Of a stretch of DNA of 64,000 nucleotides, positions 14,505-22,279 are shown one piece after another. The stretch is taken from the NCBI RefSeq assembly GCF_002161595.1, contig NZ_NFID01000001.1:1-64000 (forward strand), written 5' to 3'. The notes beneath the pieces are model-generated. The model worked only from the letters and a program-made list of their open reading frames with translations. It ran no database searches and was not told the origin of the DNA. The first letter of the stretch is position 1. Every line of letters starts with the position of its first letter. Source of the DNA: Gemmiger sp. An50 (GTDB taxonomy: Bacteria > Bacillota > Clostridia > Oscillospirales > Ruminococcaceae). Made by a program: the position numbers and the translations under genes.

Positions 14505-15764
14505 TCAGCCCCCCGCCCGCCGCCAGATGCGGCTGGTGGCGTAGCGCACCGCGTCGATGTGGTGATTGTCCCGGTCCGGATAGCCCTCCAGCACCTGGCC
14601 GCTGGAGCGGTCCCGGTCGTACTCGTATTCGCTGAACTCCTTGGCGGTGTCCGGGCAGCGGGCCGGGTCGATGCGGATTTCCGCCAGACTTTGCAGCCAC
14701 TTCATGCCCGCCTTCACGCTGCCGGGGCCCTTTTCCGCTCCCCGGCAGGGCAGGCCCATGGACCGGTAGTCCCGGCAGCTTTTTTCCTCAGCGCTGTCCG
14801 CAATGAGGGTCTCGCTGTCCCCCGCGCAGACGCCCTTTTCCAGCAGGATGCGGGCGGTGTCCGCGTTGGAGGTGCGGCGGCGGGTGGCCTCGTCGAAGAT
14901 GTACAGCACCCGCCGGGCGGCGTCGTAGCCGCAGCTGTTGAAGGCCCAGGGGTCCGGGAACCAGCCCCAGTCCACCCCGTGGTACCGCCGCTCCAGCCGG
15001 GCAATGGCCTCCTCCGGGATTGGGACCAGCTTCACATTCTCGAACACCAGGCTGCCGCTGCCCACCACCTGGCCCAGGTATTCGTGGCGGTAGGCCCGCT
15101 CGTTGGTGCGCCGCAGGTGCTCGGCCTCCTGCAAAAAGCGCTCGCCCAGCCAGTGGGGCGGCAGGCTGCGGTAGTCGGAATGGACCACCAGCATGCCGGG
15201 CTTTGGCTGGCGCACATACCGGTTGACCCAGCTGGAGGGCAGCGGGGGCGGGTTGAAGCTTTTGATCACCAGGCTCTGCCCCTGGCCCCGCAAAAGGCTC
15301 TGCTCGGCGCTACGCACCTGGTCCGGGCCGGAGAACTGGTCCAGCTCCTCGAACCAGACCGCGCCGATGTACCCGAAGGGGGGCTTGATGCTTTTCAGCT
15401 TGGCCGCGTCGTCCAGCCCGAAGCACCAGACGCACTGACCGGTGGTTTTTCGCACCAGCTCCATCCGGCTCACGTTGGGCTCGAATTCATCGTCCAGGCC
15501 CATCCGCTCCAGCGCCCAGAGCAGCTGGCTCCACACACTGGTGCGCAGGGTCCGGCCCACCCGGCGCAGGGCGACGGCGTGGCAGTCCGGGTGGCGCATC
15601 AGCTGCACCAGCAACTCGATGGCCGCATAGCTGCTCTTGGCGCTGCCCCGCCCGCCGGTGAGCACCAGCTCCCCCACCCGGCCCCGGCGCACCGCGCTGT
15701 GGGCCTCATGGAAAGCCGGGGCGATCAGTCCGCTCAGCGCCGCCCGCTGCTCACGGGATGTCAT
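14505..15764 (-). CDS. terL: Phage terminase large subunit (PBSX/TerL family)
   Basis: 419 residues. The ATPase domain has a Walker A-like GGRGSAKSS at residues 37-45, a Walker B-type VWFEELDQF near residue 135 and coupling motif residues FNPP near 170. The C-terminal nuclease domain shows GVDWGWFPDPWAF, an ADSAEEKS acidic motif and DNHHIDAVRYA, the usual metal-binding set. It packages and cuts concatemeric DNA at the portal. It overlaps the terS-like gene by 14 bases. All catalytic motifs appear intact, so packaging may still be functional. Confidence 0.92.
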   Translation of the reverse strand: MTSREQRAALSGLIAPAFHEAHSAVRRGRVGELVLTGGRGSAKSSYAAIELLVQLMRHPDCHAVALRRVGRTLRTSVWSQLLWALERMGLDDEFEPNVSRMELVRKTTGQCVWCFGLDDAAKLKSIKPPFGYIGAVWFEELDQFSGPDQVRSAEQSLLRGQGQSLVIKSFNPPPLPSSWVNRYVRQPKPGMLVVHSDYRSLPPHWLGERFLQEAEHLRRTNERAYRHEYLGQVVGSGSLVFENVKLVPIPEEAIARLERRYHGVDWGWFPDPWAFNSCGYDAARRVLYIFDEATRRRTSNADTARILLEKGVCAGDSETLIADSAEEKSCRDYRSMGLPCRGAEKGPGSVKAGMKWLQSLAEIRIDPARCPDTAKEFSEYEYDRDRSSGQVLEGYPDRDNHHIDAVRYATSRIWRRAGG

Positions 15765-15978
15765 CCACCAGCACCACCCGGGGCGCAGGCTCCGCCGCCG
15801 GGGTGTCCAGCAGCTTTGCCAGCATCTCCATGGCCTTCATCCGGGTGGCAAGACTGGGCAGCTGCATCATCTCCTCGCCGTTCTTGCCGTATTCCGGGTA
15901 GGCCTTTTCCCCCATGGCAATGGCCATCAGCTCCTGGCGCAGCCGCTGGGCGGGGTCCTCTTTTTTGCGCGCGGCCAT
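15751..15978 (-). CDS. Phage terminase small subunit (short form)
   Basis: 75 residues from ATG 15978 (GTG 15984 is also possible; an AGGAG site lies upstream of both). It begins with a basic stretch and a helical body (RLRQELMAIAMGEKAYPEYG and MEMLAKLLD), and ends with a Pro-rich acidic tail (RVVLVDDIP). The position directly before terL and the 14-bp overlap suggest the DNA-recognising small subunit. Most TerS proteins exceed 120 residues and carry an N-terminal helix-turn-helix, which is not evident here, so this may be a shortened or divergent form. Confidence 0.6.
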   Translation of the reverse strand: MAARKKEDPAQRLRQELMAIAMGEKAYPEYGKNGEEMMQLPSLATRMKAMEMLAKLLDTPAAEPAPRVVLVDDIP

Positions 15979-16014
15979 CGGCACTCACACTCCTTTCCTG
16001 TAAAATTGGGATGG

Positions 16015-16053
16015 AAAAAGGCGGGGAGCCCGGTTTTTGTTCCGGGCCCCGCC
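16015..16053 (-). terminator. Terminator or attenuator just upstream of terS
   Basis: On the coding strand a strong GC stem, GGCGGGG plus CCCGG pairing with CCGGG plus CCCCGCC (16020-16053), is followed by TTTTT (16015-16019). It lies between the regulator gene and terS, so transcripts from upstream must pass it to reach the late genes. Confidence 0.75.
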
Positions 16054-16088
16054 GCCTACTTTCCTCATGATACAGGATAGCACGGGTC

Positions 16089-16141
16089 GAACCGGGCTTT
16101 CCAGGGTCAAATCCTGTTTTTTTCCGGGTTTTCCGGGTCAA
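16089..16141 (-). promoter_or_regulatory. Direct repeats upstream of the late operon, possible activator sites
   Basis: Two copies of a unit (coding strand TTGACCC, then GGAAA and CCCGG) at 16089-16110 and 16122-16141 are spaced 31 bp apart, about three helical turns. A third partial copy is inverted at 16150-16170. They sit immediately downstream of the ArpU-like regulator gene and upstream of terS, the usual place for late-promoter activation sites. A weak TATCAT-like -10 lies at about 16066-16071. Confidence 0.45.
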
Positions 16142-16171
16142 TTTTGCCTTTTGACCGGGCTTTTCGCGGTT

Positions 16172-16609
16172 TCATGCCTCCGGGTGCGCCTCCTCCACGC
16201 AGATGCGCTCCAGCGCCCGCGCGTGCTGGCGGCGCAGCCAGCGCTCGTCCATGTCCAGCATCTGCCCGATTTCCACCCAGGTCTTGCCCAGCAGATAGCG
16301 CGCCCGCATCATCTGGCGGGTACGCTCGTCCTCCAGCAGCTCGATGGCCACCACCACCCGGGCCTGGGCCTGGGCCACTGCGTCCAGCTTCTGGGCCAAT
16401 TCGCCCCGCAGCGCCTCCAGCCGCTCCACGCTCTGCTCCAGCTTATGCAGATTCGGCCCCCGCACCACCTGCACTCCCTGATTCAGGTAAGGCGTGATCC
16501 GGGTGACCACCTCTTCCAGCTCCCGCAGCTGCTCGCTGAGCAGCCGCGCCTCGTGCAGCTGGGTCTGGTAACTGCGCAAAAATTCCAAGGTCTCCGTTCT
16601 GTTTTTCAT
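16172..16609 (-). CDS. Phage late-gene regulator (ArpU/DUF1492-like, sigma-type HTH)
   Basis: 145 residues from ATG 16609. The first 90 residues are helical and charged. The C-terminal region RQMMRARYLLGKTWVEIGQM followed by DERWLRRQHARALERI resembles sigma-70 region 4, as in ArpU/RinA-like and DUF1492 proteins that switch on late phage transcription. The gene is directly upstream of terS with a repeat-bearing intergenic region in between, so it probably acts on that site. Its start overlaps the preceding small gene by four bases (ATGA). Confidence 0.8.
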   Translation of the reverse strand: MKNRTETLEFLRSYQTQLHEARLLSEQLRELEEVVTRITPYLNQGVQVVRGPNLHKLEQSVERLEALRGELAQKLDAVAQAQARVVVAIELLEDERTRQMMRARYLLGKTWVEIGQMLDMDERWLRRQHARALERICVEEAHPEA

Positions 16610-16727
16610 GGTACTTTTTCCTTCCGCTCTTCACATGCTTCATACATACCGGCAGCAGGCAGTTGCCCTCGCCGTCCCGCTTCCATTGGCAGTGCGCGCA
16701 GCCCCGCCAGGTCCATTTCGTGTTCAT
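16443..16727 (-). CDS. Possible small zinc-finger phage protein (overlapping frame)
   Basis: ATG 16727 follows a very good GGAGGAAACCG site and encodes MNTKWTWRGCAHCQWKRDGE, then CLLPVC. This is a C-x2-C-x10-C-x4-C arrangement typical of small zinc-binding phage proteins. After about 45 residues the sequence becomes an Ala/Gly/Pro-rich shadow of the DUF1492 gene, down to 16443. The real gene may be short, or a frameshift may have removed its stop. It overlaps the frame at 16606-16914, and at most one of the two is likely to be fully used in the overlap. Confidence 0.4.
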   Translation of the reverse strand: MNTKWTWRGCAHCQWKRDGEGNCLLPVCMKHVKSGRKKYHEKQNGDLGIFAQLPDPAARGAAAQRAAAGAGRGGHPDHALPESGSAGGAGAESA

Positions 16728-16914
16728 CGGTTTCCTCCTTCCAGATCCAGTTGCCCGAAAAATACCATTCCACCAGCATGGCCCTGAACTCCGCCGCCTC
16801 TGCCGCCCGCTCATCCCATTGCAGGATACCGCAGCCCCGGCAGGCGACGGCAAAGCCGTCGGCCCCGTTCACAAAGCGGCCTCGGTTCGGCCCGAGGCCC
16901 TGCCAGCTTCCCAC
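16606..16914 (-). CDS. Hypothetical phage early protein
   Basis: 102 residues, ending in an ATGA overlap with the late regulator. The first 60 residues look genuine: a CRGCGILQWDERAAEAAEF segment with two closely spaced cysteines, and an aromatic LVEWYFSGNWIWKEE segment. The last 40 residues run through the ribosome binding site and coding part of the zinc-finger frame at 16727 and look like a shadow. The gene may originally have ended near 16720. No family is recognised. Confidence 0.45.
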   Translation of the reverse strand: MGSWQGLGPNRGRFVNGADGFAVACRGCGILQWDERAAEAAEFRAMLVEWYFSGNWIWKEETDEHEMDLAGLRALPMEAGRRGQLPAAGMYEACEERKEKVP

Positions 16915-16987
16915 CGCATCGCCCTCCTTTGCGGCCCGAGTTATCGGGCACTTTTTGTGGTATAATAAATAATTCTTTTTATGAAGT

Positions 16988-17139
16988 CACGTTTCGTGTC
17001 TTTATAAAATAAAAAAATACACCGAACCGGATTTTATGGAAAAATCTTCCGGTTTGTTCGGTGGCTTCATTCTACATCAATTCACGAATCGTGTCAACAC
17101 CTTTTGTGAATATTTTCTTTACAAAATTCACATTTCGTG
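16988..17139. promoter_or_regulatory. Three operator-like palindromes of the prophage repressor
   Basis: CACGTTTCGTG (16988-16998), CACGAATCGTG (17083-17093) and CACATTTCGTG (17129-17139) share the form CAC-GNNTC-GTG. They lie in the divergent intergenic region between the leftward phage genes and the rightward repressor. The third site is inside the spacer of the repressor promoter, which suggests autoregulation. A longer imperfect inverted repeat (17020-17031 with 17048-17063) lies between the first and second sites. Confidence 0.7.
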
Positions 17140-17146
17140 CTATCAT
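17118..17146 (+). promoter_or_regulatory. Repressor promoter with internal operator
   Basis: TTTACA at 17118-17123, a 17-bp spacer that contains the third operator, and TATCAT at 17141-17146. The transcript would start about 20 bases before the ribosome binding site of the repressor gene. Confidence 0.7.
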
Positions 17147-17176
17147 CAATACAGAAACCGGAAAGGAGTCGATCGT

Positions 17177-17506
17177 ATGGGTCAATTTGCATCCATCTTA
17201 AAGCAGCTTCGGCTGCAAAAGGGTCTCACCCAGCCCCAGCTGGCCGAGCGTCTGGGCATCAGCCGCAGCGCCATCAGCATGTATGAGCGGGGCGAGCGCG
17301 AGCCGGACACCACCACTATGGAGGCCATCGCGGCCCTGTTCGGGGTGGACATGAACTATCTGTACGGCATGCCCACCGTCACCTTCGACGACTTCACCTA
17401 TGCCTTGCACAACGAAAGCAAGGACCTGACCGAGGAAAACAAGCAAAAATTACTGGAAATGGCGCGTCTGTTCAAGCTGGCCCAGCAGCATGGCAGCGGG
17501 AACTGA
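17177..17506 (+). CDS. Prophage repressor, XRE family HTH
   Basis: 109 residues from ATG 17177, with AAAGGAG upstream. Residues 5-60 are a complete HTH_3 domain (LKQLRLQKGLTQPQLAERLG, ISRSAISMYERGEREPDTTT). A short acidic C-terminal helix region follows. There is no S24 peptidase domain, so inactivation would have to come from another protein. The next gene encodes an ImmA-type peptidase, the usual partner for such repressors. It is transcribed divergently from the structural genes and probably binds the three palindromes upstream. Confidence 0.85.
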   Translation: MGQFASILKQLRLQKGLTQPQLAERLGISRSAISMYERGEREPDTTTMEAIAALFGVDMNYLYGMPTVTFDDFTYALHNESKDLTEENKQKLLEMARLFKLAQQHGSGN

Positions 17507-17522
17507 CCGCCGGGAGGGCCGC

Positions 17523-17951
17523 ATGGTATCATTGGCAACGATTTATCAGGACGCGCGCCATCTGGGTGTGTCTCTGATCCCCTATTCCATCGGCTTTGCA
17601 GACGCCGCCACCCTGGAAATGGACGGCCGCTACGGCATTTTTCTGGACTTTGACCAGTTCGAGACCATGGCGGACTACGCCGCCGCGCTGGCCCATGAGG
17701 TGGGCCACTGTGCCACCGGGGCCACCCACGCGGTGCACAGTCCCTTCGAGCTGGTGGCCCAGCACGAGGACCGGGCCAACCGCTGGCACTACGAGCACTA
17801 CCTGCCCTTTTCGGAATTGCAGGAGCTGGTGGCGGACGGCTACACCGAACCCTGGCAGCTGGCGGAGGCCACCGGCTGGCCGGAAAAAACGGTGCGGGAC
17901 GCACTGGAATACTACACCCAGCGCCGGGGCCTGCGGCTGCAATGCCCCTGA
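17523..17951 (+). CDS. ImmA/IrrE family metallopeptidase
   Basis: 142 residues from ATG 17523 (GGGAGG five bases upstream); an ATG at 17490 that overlaps the repressor gene is also possible. Residues 57-62 are AHEVGH, the zinc-binding HExxH motif. A downstream acidic residue region (HEDRANRWHYEHYLPF) can supply the third ligand. ImmA-type peptidases cleave their paired XRE repressor after DNA damage and so trigger induction, as in ICEBs1. The C-terminal third (EATGWPEKTVRDALEYY) looks like a small helical DNA- or repressor-binding part. Confidence 0.85.
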   Translation: MVSLATIYQDARHLGVSLIPYSIGFADAATLEMDGRYGIFLDFDQFETMADYAAALAHEVGHCATGATHAVHSPFELVAQHEDRANRWHYEHYLPFSELQELVADGYTEPWQLAEATGWPEKTVRDALEYYTQRRGLRLQCP

Positions 17952-17966
17952 AAATCTCAATAACAA

Positions 17967-18008
17967 AAAACTCCCCCCGAACGGCAATTTGCCATTCGAG
18001 GGGAGTTT
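17967..18008. terminator. Bidirectional terminator between ImmA gene and pflA
   Basis: AAAACTCCCC and GGGGAGTTTT arms with an inner stem (CGGCAA and complementary bases) and T/A-runs on both sides. It serves the two convergent genes and marks the likely right edge of the phage-derived region. Confidence 0.8.
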
Positions 18009-18026
18009 TCTGTTTTGAAGAAACGG

Positions 18027-18800
18027 TCAGGGCTTGGGCCGTCCGGCACGCACGGCGCGGATCTCGTCCAGCAGAATCTGCCGGGCGTTGGCCGCGGCTG
18101 CCTTTTCCAGGGCGGGCACCCCTTCCAGGGGATAAGCAAGGCCCAGGGCCTTGTACTTGTTCACGCCCATGGTGTGGTAGGGCAGCACCTCCAGCCCTTT
18201 CAGGTTCCGGTAGCCGCCCAGCATCCGGCCCAGCCGGTGCAGATGCTCCTCGCCGTCGGTGCGGCCGGGCACCACCACATGGCGTGCCACCATGGGCACG
18301 CCCGCAGCCTCCAGCGCGGCGGCGAAGGCCAGAACCGGGGCCTGGGGCTGGCCGGTCAGAGCCTTGTGGCCCGCCTCGTCGCTGTGCTTGAAGTCCAGCA
18401 GCACCAGGTCGGTGACCGCAAAGAGGGCCGCGAACTGGTCCTTTTTCTTATCGGTGTAAAAGATGCCGCTGGAATCCAGGCAGGTGTGGATGCCCCGCTG
18501 CTTTGCCTTTTGGAACAGCTCGGTGAGAAAGGGCAGCTGGGCCAGCGGTTCGCCGCCGGTGGCGGTGATGCCGCCGCCCTTATAAAAGCTCTTGTTCTTC
18601 TCGTACTGGTCCAGAAGCTCGTCGGCGGTCATCATCTGGCCGCCGGTGAAGGCCCAGGTGTCCGGATTGTGGCAGAAGGCGCACCGCATGGGGCAGCCCT
18701 GAAAGAACACCACGAACCGGATGCCCGGCCCGTCCACGGTGCCGAAGCTTTCCACCGAATGGATGCGCCCGGTGAGCGGCGCGGTTTGTTCAGCTTCCAT
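18027..18800 (-). CDS. pflA: Pyruvate formate-lyase activating enzyme
   Basis: 257 residues. The radical SAM signature C-x3-C-x2-C is present as CPMRCAFC in the first 45 residues, preceded by GTVDGPGIRFVVFFQGC, the standard PFL-activase start. GGGITATGGEPL supplies the SAM-binding glycine motif. The enzyme uses reduced [4Fe-4S] and SAM to abstract a hydrogen from the glycine of its partner. Here the substrate glycine lies on the separate protein encoded at 18802-19044, one base upstream. The gene is last in the pfl operon. Confidence 0.95.
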   Translation of the reverse strand: MEAEQTAPLTGRIHSVESFGTVDGPGIRFVVFFQGCPMRCAFCHNPDTWAFTGGQMMTADELLDQYEKNKSFYKGGGITATGGEPLAQLPFLTELFQKAKQRGIHTCLDSSGIFYTDKKKDQFAALFAVTDLVLLDFKHSDEAGHKALTGQPQAPVLAFAAALEAAGVPMVARHVVVPGRTDGEEHLHRLGRMLGGYRNLKGLEVLPYHTMGVNKYKALGLAYPLEGVPALEKAAAANARQILLDEIRAVRAGRPKP

Positions 18801-18801
18801 C

Positions 18802-19044
18802 TTACATGCCTTCGTGGAAGGTACGGCTGATGACCTCGTCCTGCTGCTCCTTGGTGAGCTTGTTGAAGTTCACCGCGTAGCCGGACACGCGCACGGTCAG
18901 CTGGGGGTACTTTTCGGGATGGGCCTGGGCGTCCAGCAGGGTCTCCTTGGTGAACACGTTCACATTCAGGTGATGGCCGCCCTTTTCGGCGTAGCCGTCC
19001 AGCAGGCCAACCAGGTTGTCGATCTGAGAATCGCTGATCTTCAT
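18802..19044 (-). CDS. grcA: Stand-alone glycyl-radical domain of pyruvate formate-lyase (GrcA-like)
   Basis: 80 residues from ATG 19044, ten bases after AAAAGGAG (a GTG at 19065 would include that site). The sequence contains [20 protein letters not shown] and then [11 protein letters not shown] with the radical glycine at residue 55. It is the exact C-terminal domain of PFL. The neighbouring main subunit lacks this domain, so this is not a spare part for damaged PFL, as YfiD/GrcA is in E. coli. It is probably an obligatory second subunit. It lies between pflB and pflA in one operon. Confidence 0.92.
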   Translation of the reverse strand: MKISDSQIDNLVGLLDGYAEKGGHHLNVNVFTKETLLDAQAHPEKYPQLTVRVSGYAVNFNKLTKEQQDEVISRTFHEGM

Positions 19045-19123
19045 AGTGAATACACTCCTTTTCACTTGGGGAATTGAAAAAGCGGGCGGGGATTGCTTGC
19101 TTTTTCCTGTTTGCAGTTATCGC

Positions 19124-21196
19124 TTACAATTCAACATTGGGCTCGCAGCAGGCGCAGTCGTGGGGCATGTCCAGCTCGATCTCGCCGAAGAACACCTGAT
19201 CCTCCTTGCCCAGCGCGCCGGGGATGATGGAGAAGGTGTTGGAGATGCCGTCCTGGGCATCCTTGAAGGGCAGCTTTGCCACCGAGCTCAGGGAGGCCAC
19301 CGCACCGTGGCTGTCACGGTGGTGCATGGGGTTGGCGCCGGGGGCGAAGGGCTCGCCGCCCTTGCGGCCGTCCGGAGTGGAACCGGTGTTCTTGCCGTAC
19401 ACCACGTTGGAGGTGATGGTCAAAATGGAGGTGGTGGGCTTGCCGCCACGGTAGGTGTGGTTGGACTTGATGTGCTGCATGAAGCGATGCACGATGTCGT
19501 GAGCGATCTGGTCCACACGGTCGTCGTCGTTGCCGTACTTGGGGAAGTCGCCCTCCACCGCGTAGTCCACCACGATGCCGTTCTCGTCCCGGATGGTCTT
19601 GACCTTGGCGTACTTGATGGCGCTCAGAGAGTCGGCCACAACGGACAGGCCCGCGATGCCGGTGGCAAACCAGCGGGTGACCTCCTTGTCGTGCAGGGCC
19701 ATCTGGATGCGCTCGTAGCAGTACTTGTCGTGCATGTAGTGGATGATGTTCAGCGCGTTCACATACACCCGGGCCAGCCACTGCATCATGTCGTCAAAGC
19801 GCTGCATCACGTCCTCGTAGTTCAGGTACTCGTCGGTGATGGGGCGGAAGCGGGGGCCCACCTGCTTCTTGCTGATCTCGTCCACGCCGCCGTTGATGGC
19901 GTACAGCAGGCACTTGGCCAGGTTGGCGCGGGCGCCGAAGAACTGCATCTCCTTGCCCACCCGCATGCTGGACACGCAGCAGGCGATGGCGTAGTCGTCG
20001 CCGTGGGTCACCCGCATCAGGTCGTCGTTCTCATACTGGATGGAGCTGGTGGCGATGCTCATCTTGGCGCAGTAGCGCTTGAAGGCCAGGGGCAGCCGGG
20101 TGGACCAGAGCACGGTCATGTTGGGTTCGGGAGCGGTGCCCAGGTTCTCCAAAGTGTGCAGGTAGCGGAAGCTCATCTTGGTGACCAGGGGCCGGCCGTC
20201 GATGCCCACGCCGCCGATGGACTCAGTGACCCAGGTGGGGTCGCCGCTGAACAGGGCGTTGTACTCGGGGGTACGGGCAAACTTGACCAGACGCAGCTTC
20301 ATGATGAAGTGGTCCACCATCTCCTGGATCTCGCTCTCGGTGAAGGTGCCGTCGGCCAGGTCGCGCTGGGCGTAGATGTCCAGGAAGGTGCTGGTGCGGC
20401 CCAGGCTCATGGCGGCGCCGTTCTGCTCCTTCACCGCGGCCAGATAGCCGAAGTACAGCCACTGGATGGCCTCCTGGGTGTTCTTGGCGGGCTGGGAGAT
20501 GTCGAAGCCGTAGATCTTGCCCAGCTCCTTCAGCTCCTTCAAAGCCTTGATCTGCTCGCTCAGCTCCTCGCGCTCACGGATCACGTCGGAATACATGATG
20601 ACGCGGGTGGAGTCCTTCTGGCTCTGCTTGTCCTCGATCAGGCGGTCCACGCCGTACAGGGCCACGCGGCGGTAGTCGCCGATGATGCGGCCGCGGCCGT
20701 AGGCGTCGGGCAGACCGGTGATGATGTGGCTGGAGCGGCAGGCGCGCATCTCGGGAGTGTAAGCGTCGAACACGCCCTCGTTGTGGGTCTTGCGGTATTT
20801 GGTGTAGATCTCCACCACTTCCGGGTCCACATGATAGCCGTTGTCCTCGCAGGCCTTCATAGCCATGCGGATGCCGCCGTTGGGCTGCAAAGAGCGCTTA
20901 AAGGGCTTATCGGTCTGGAAGCCCACAATCTTCTCCTTCGCCTGGTCCAGATAACCGGGACCGTGGGAAGTGATGGTGGAGATGACGCGGGTGTCCATGT
21001 CCAGCACGCCGCCGGCTTCCCGCTCCTTGGCGGTCAGGTCCATGACCTGATCCCACAGCTCGCCGGTCTCCTTGGTGGGACCCTGCAAGAAGCTCTCGTC
21101 GCCCTCGTAGGGGGTGTAGTTCTTCTGGATGAAGTCCCGCACGTTGATCTCATTCTGCCAGACGCCGGGGGTAAAATCCTTCCATTCCTGTCTCAT
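19124..21196 (-). CDS. pflB: Pyruvate formate-lyase catalytic subunit lacking the glycyl-radical domain
   Basis: 690 residues from ATG 21196 (AGGAGGG nine bases upstream). It converts pyruvate and CoA to acetyl-CoA and formate. The active-site cysteine pair is at about residue 400 ([18 protein letters not shown]). The segments [20 protein letters not shown] and [12 protein letters not shown] match the family. The protein stops soon after [20 protein letters not shown] with a Cys-rich tail ([12 protein letters not shown]), about 65 residues before the normal end. The missing part is encoded by the next gene. The Cys-rich tail is unlike canonical PFL and may help hold the two chains together (inference). 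Confidence 0.93.
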   Translation of the reverse strand: MRQEWKDFTPGVWQNEINVRDFIQKNYTPYEGDESFLQGPTKETGELWDQVMDLTAKEREAGGVLDMDTRVISTITSHGPGYLDQAKEKIVGFQTDKPFKRSLQPNGGIRMAMKACEDNGYHVDPEVVEIYTKYRKTHNEGVFDAYTPEMRACRSSHIITGLPDAYGRGRIIGDYRRVALYGVDRLIEDKQSQKDSTRVIMYSDVIREREELSEQIKALKELKELGKIYGFDISQPAKNTQEAIQWLYFGYLAAVKEQNGAAMSLGRTSTFLDIYAQRDLADGTFTESEIQEMVDHFIMKLRLVKFARTPEYNALFSGDPTWVTESIGGVGIDGRPLVTKMSFRYLHTLENLGTAPEPNMTVLWSTRLPLAFKRYCAKMSIATSSIQYENDDLMRVTHGDDYAIACCVSSMRVGKEMQFFGARANLAKCLLYAINGGVDEISKKQVGPRFRPITDEYLNYEDVMQRFDDMMQWLARVYVNALNIIHYMHDKYCYERIQMALHDKEVTRWFATGIAGLSVVADSLSAIKYAKVKTIRDENGIVVDYAVEGDFPKYGNDDDRVDQIAHDIVHRFMQHIKSNHTYRGGKPTTSILTITSNVVYGKNTGSTPDGRKGGEPFAPGANPMHHRDSHGAVASLSSVAKLPFKDAQDGISNTFSIIPGALGKEDQVFFGEIELDMPHDCACCEPNVEL

Positions 21197-21327
21197 TGGC
21201 CTGTGCCCTCCTGTATTTGGATGGTGAATAAATATCGGTCCGCCCATTGCTGGGCGTTATCGCGGCGGGACCCAGGGCTCTCTCCCTCCCTGTGCCGGGC
21301 CGCGGTAAAACAAAGTTTCGGGGTTCC

Positions 21328-22164
21328 TCAATCCTTGCGGGGGAACACCACGGTGAGCAGCATCTTGAAGCTGCGGGGCGCGTACACCGCGTGGGGCTTG
21401 CCCGCGGGCATCACCAGCACCTGACCGGCCGCGACGGTATGCTCAACACCGTCCACAGTGAACAGGCCCTCGCCCTCCAGCACCTGCACCATGGCGTCAC
21501 CCTCGGAGGAATGGGTGCTGATCTCCTCGCCCTCGTCGAAGGCGAACAGGGTCAGACTCACCGCCGGGTTCTGGGCCAGGGTGCGGCTGACGATCTGGCC
21601 CGGCTGCACGCTCACCAGCGCGGCCAGGTCCTGCGTCTGCTCGTGGGGAATGTTTTTGATGTAGGGATACATGGGCCGTCCTCCTTTTTTCCCGCCCGGG
21701 ACCGGCGCGGCCTTTTGAGGGGCAGCGGGGGTGGGCTTCGGTTCGGGTACGGCCTGAGTATAACGGATTTCAACCGGTTCCGTATGTTTGTTTTCCAACA
21801 AATCAAAGTTTTCTACACACGCGTCCGGGCGAGTCTCGGGTTTTGGCATGGCAATCCGGGGCTCGGCAACCGGCTCCGGCTTCGGCTGGGGCATAGGAGT
21901 AGGGGCAGCCGGTTCCGGGCGCTGGGGCGCAGGGGCCGGGGCGGGCTGCTCCGGTTCGGCCTGGCTTGCTTCGGAAACAAAGTAGCTGCGCAGCGCGCCC
22001 TTGTCCTCATACTGCACGAAGGTGTACAGGCCGAAGGCGAAGGCTTTTTCCACCTCGTTCAGCCCCTGGGGAAGTTTCAGATCCTCCCACAGGCACCGGG
22101 CGATCCGGTCCTTCTGGGCGGGGGTGAGCAGCTGCTCGGCCTGTTCAAAGGTCATATTGTCCAT
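21328..22164 (-). CDS. Cupin protein with helical N-domain and Pro-rich linker; internal start
   Basis: 278 residues from ATG 22164. Residues 1-65 form a small helical domain (FEQAEQLLTPAQKDRIARCL). Residues 66-160 are a Pro/Ala/Glu-rich linker. Residues 165-278 are a cupin barrel (GEEISTHSSEGDAMVQVLEG and VMPAGKPHAVYA) that keeps two His and a Glu for metal binding. A second AAAGGAGG site seven bases before Met165 (ATG 21670-21672) could give a free 114-residue cupin, the form usual in related bacteria. The gene lies directly upstream of pflB in the same direction and may be co-transcribed. The substrate is unknown. Confidence 0.75.
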   Translation of the reverse strand: MDNMTFEQAEQLLTPAQKDRIARCLWEDLKLPQGLNEVEKAFAFGLYTFVQYEDKGALRSYFVSEASQAEPEQPAPAPAPQRPEPAAPTPMPQPKPEPVAEPRIAMPKPETRPDACVENFDLLENKHTEPVEIRYTQAVPEPKPTPAAPQKAAPVPGGKKGGRPMYPYIKNIPHEQTQDLAALVSVQPGQIVSRTLAQNPAVSLTLFAFDEGEEISTHSSEGDAMVQVLEGEGLFTVDGVEHTVAAGQVLVMPAGKPHAVYAPRSFKMLLTVVFPRKD

Positions 22165-22279
22165 GGTAGGTCCTCCTTTTCGGTGCTGCCCTTTTTATTC
22201 TACCCCAAAAGGGCGGCGCGCCGCTTGCTTGTGATTTTCCGTTTTTGGCAAAATGTTGCGGACATGGGATAAAACAGCA

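Noticed and set aside
14473-15004. Alternative frames inside terL as extra phage genes
   Set aside because: They lie entirely within terL, lack ribosome binding sites and translate to Pro/Ala/Gly/Arg-rich sequence.
16981-17176. Tandem CACG..CGTG palindromes considered as a CRISPR-like repeat array
   Set aside because: The sites are only 11 bp, unevenly spaced, lie in a promoter and fit operators. No other repeat array with regular spacers was seen in the window.
19046-21424. A 792-codon open frame on the plus strand opposite pflB
   Set aside because: Antisense shadow of pyruvate formate-lyase. The translation is low-complexity (repeated HVGG/VVG-like runs) and matches no family.
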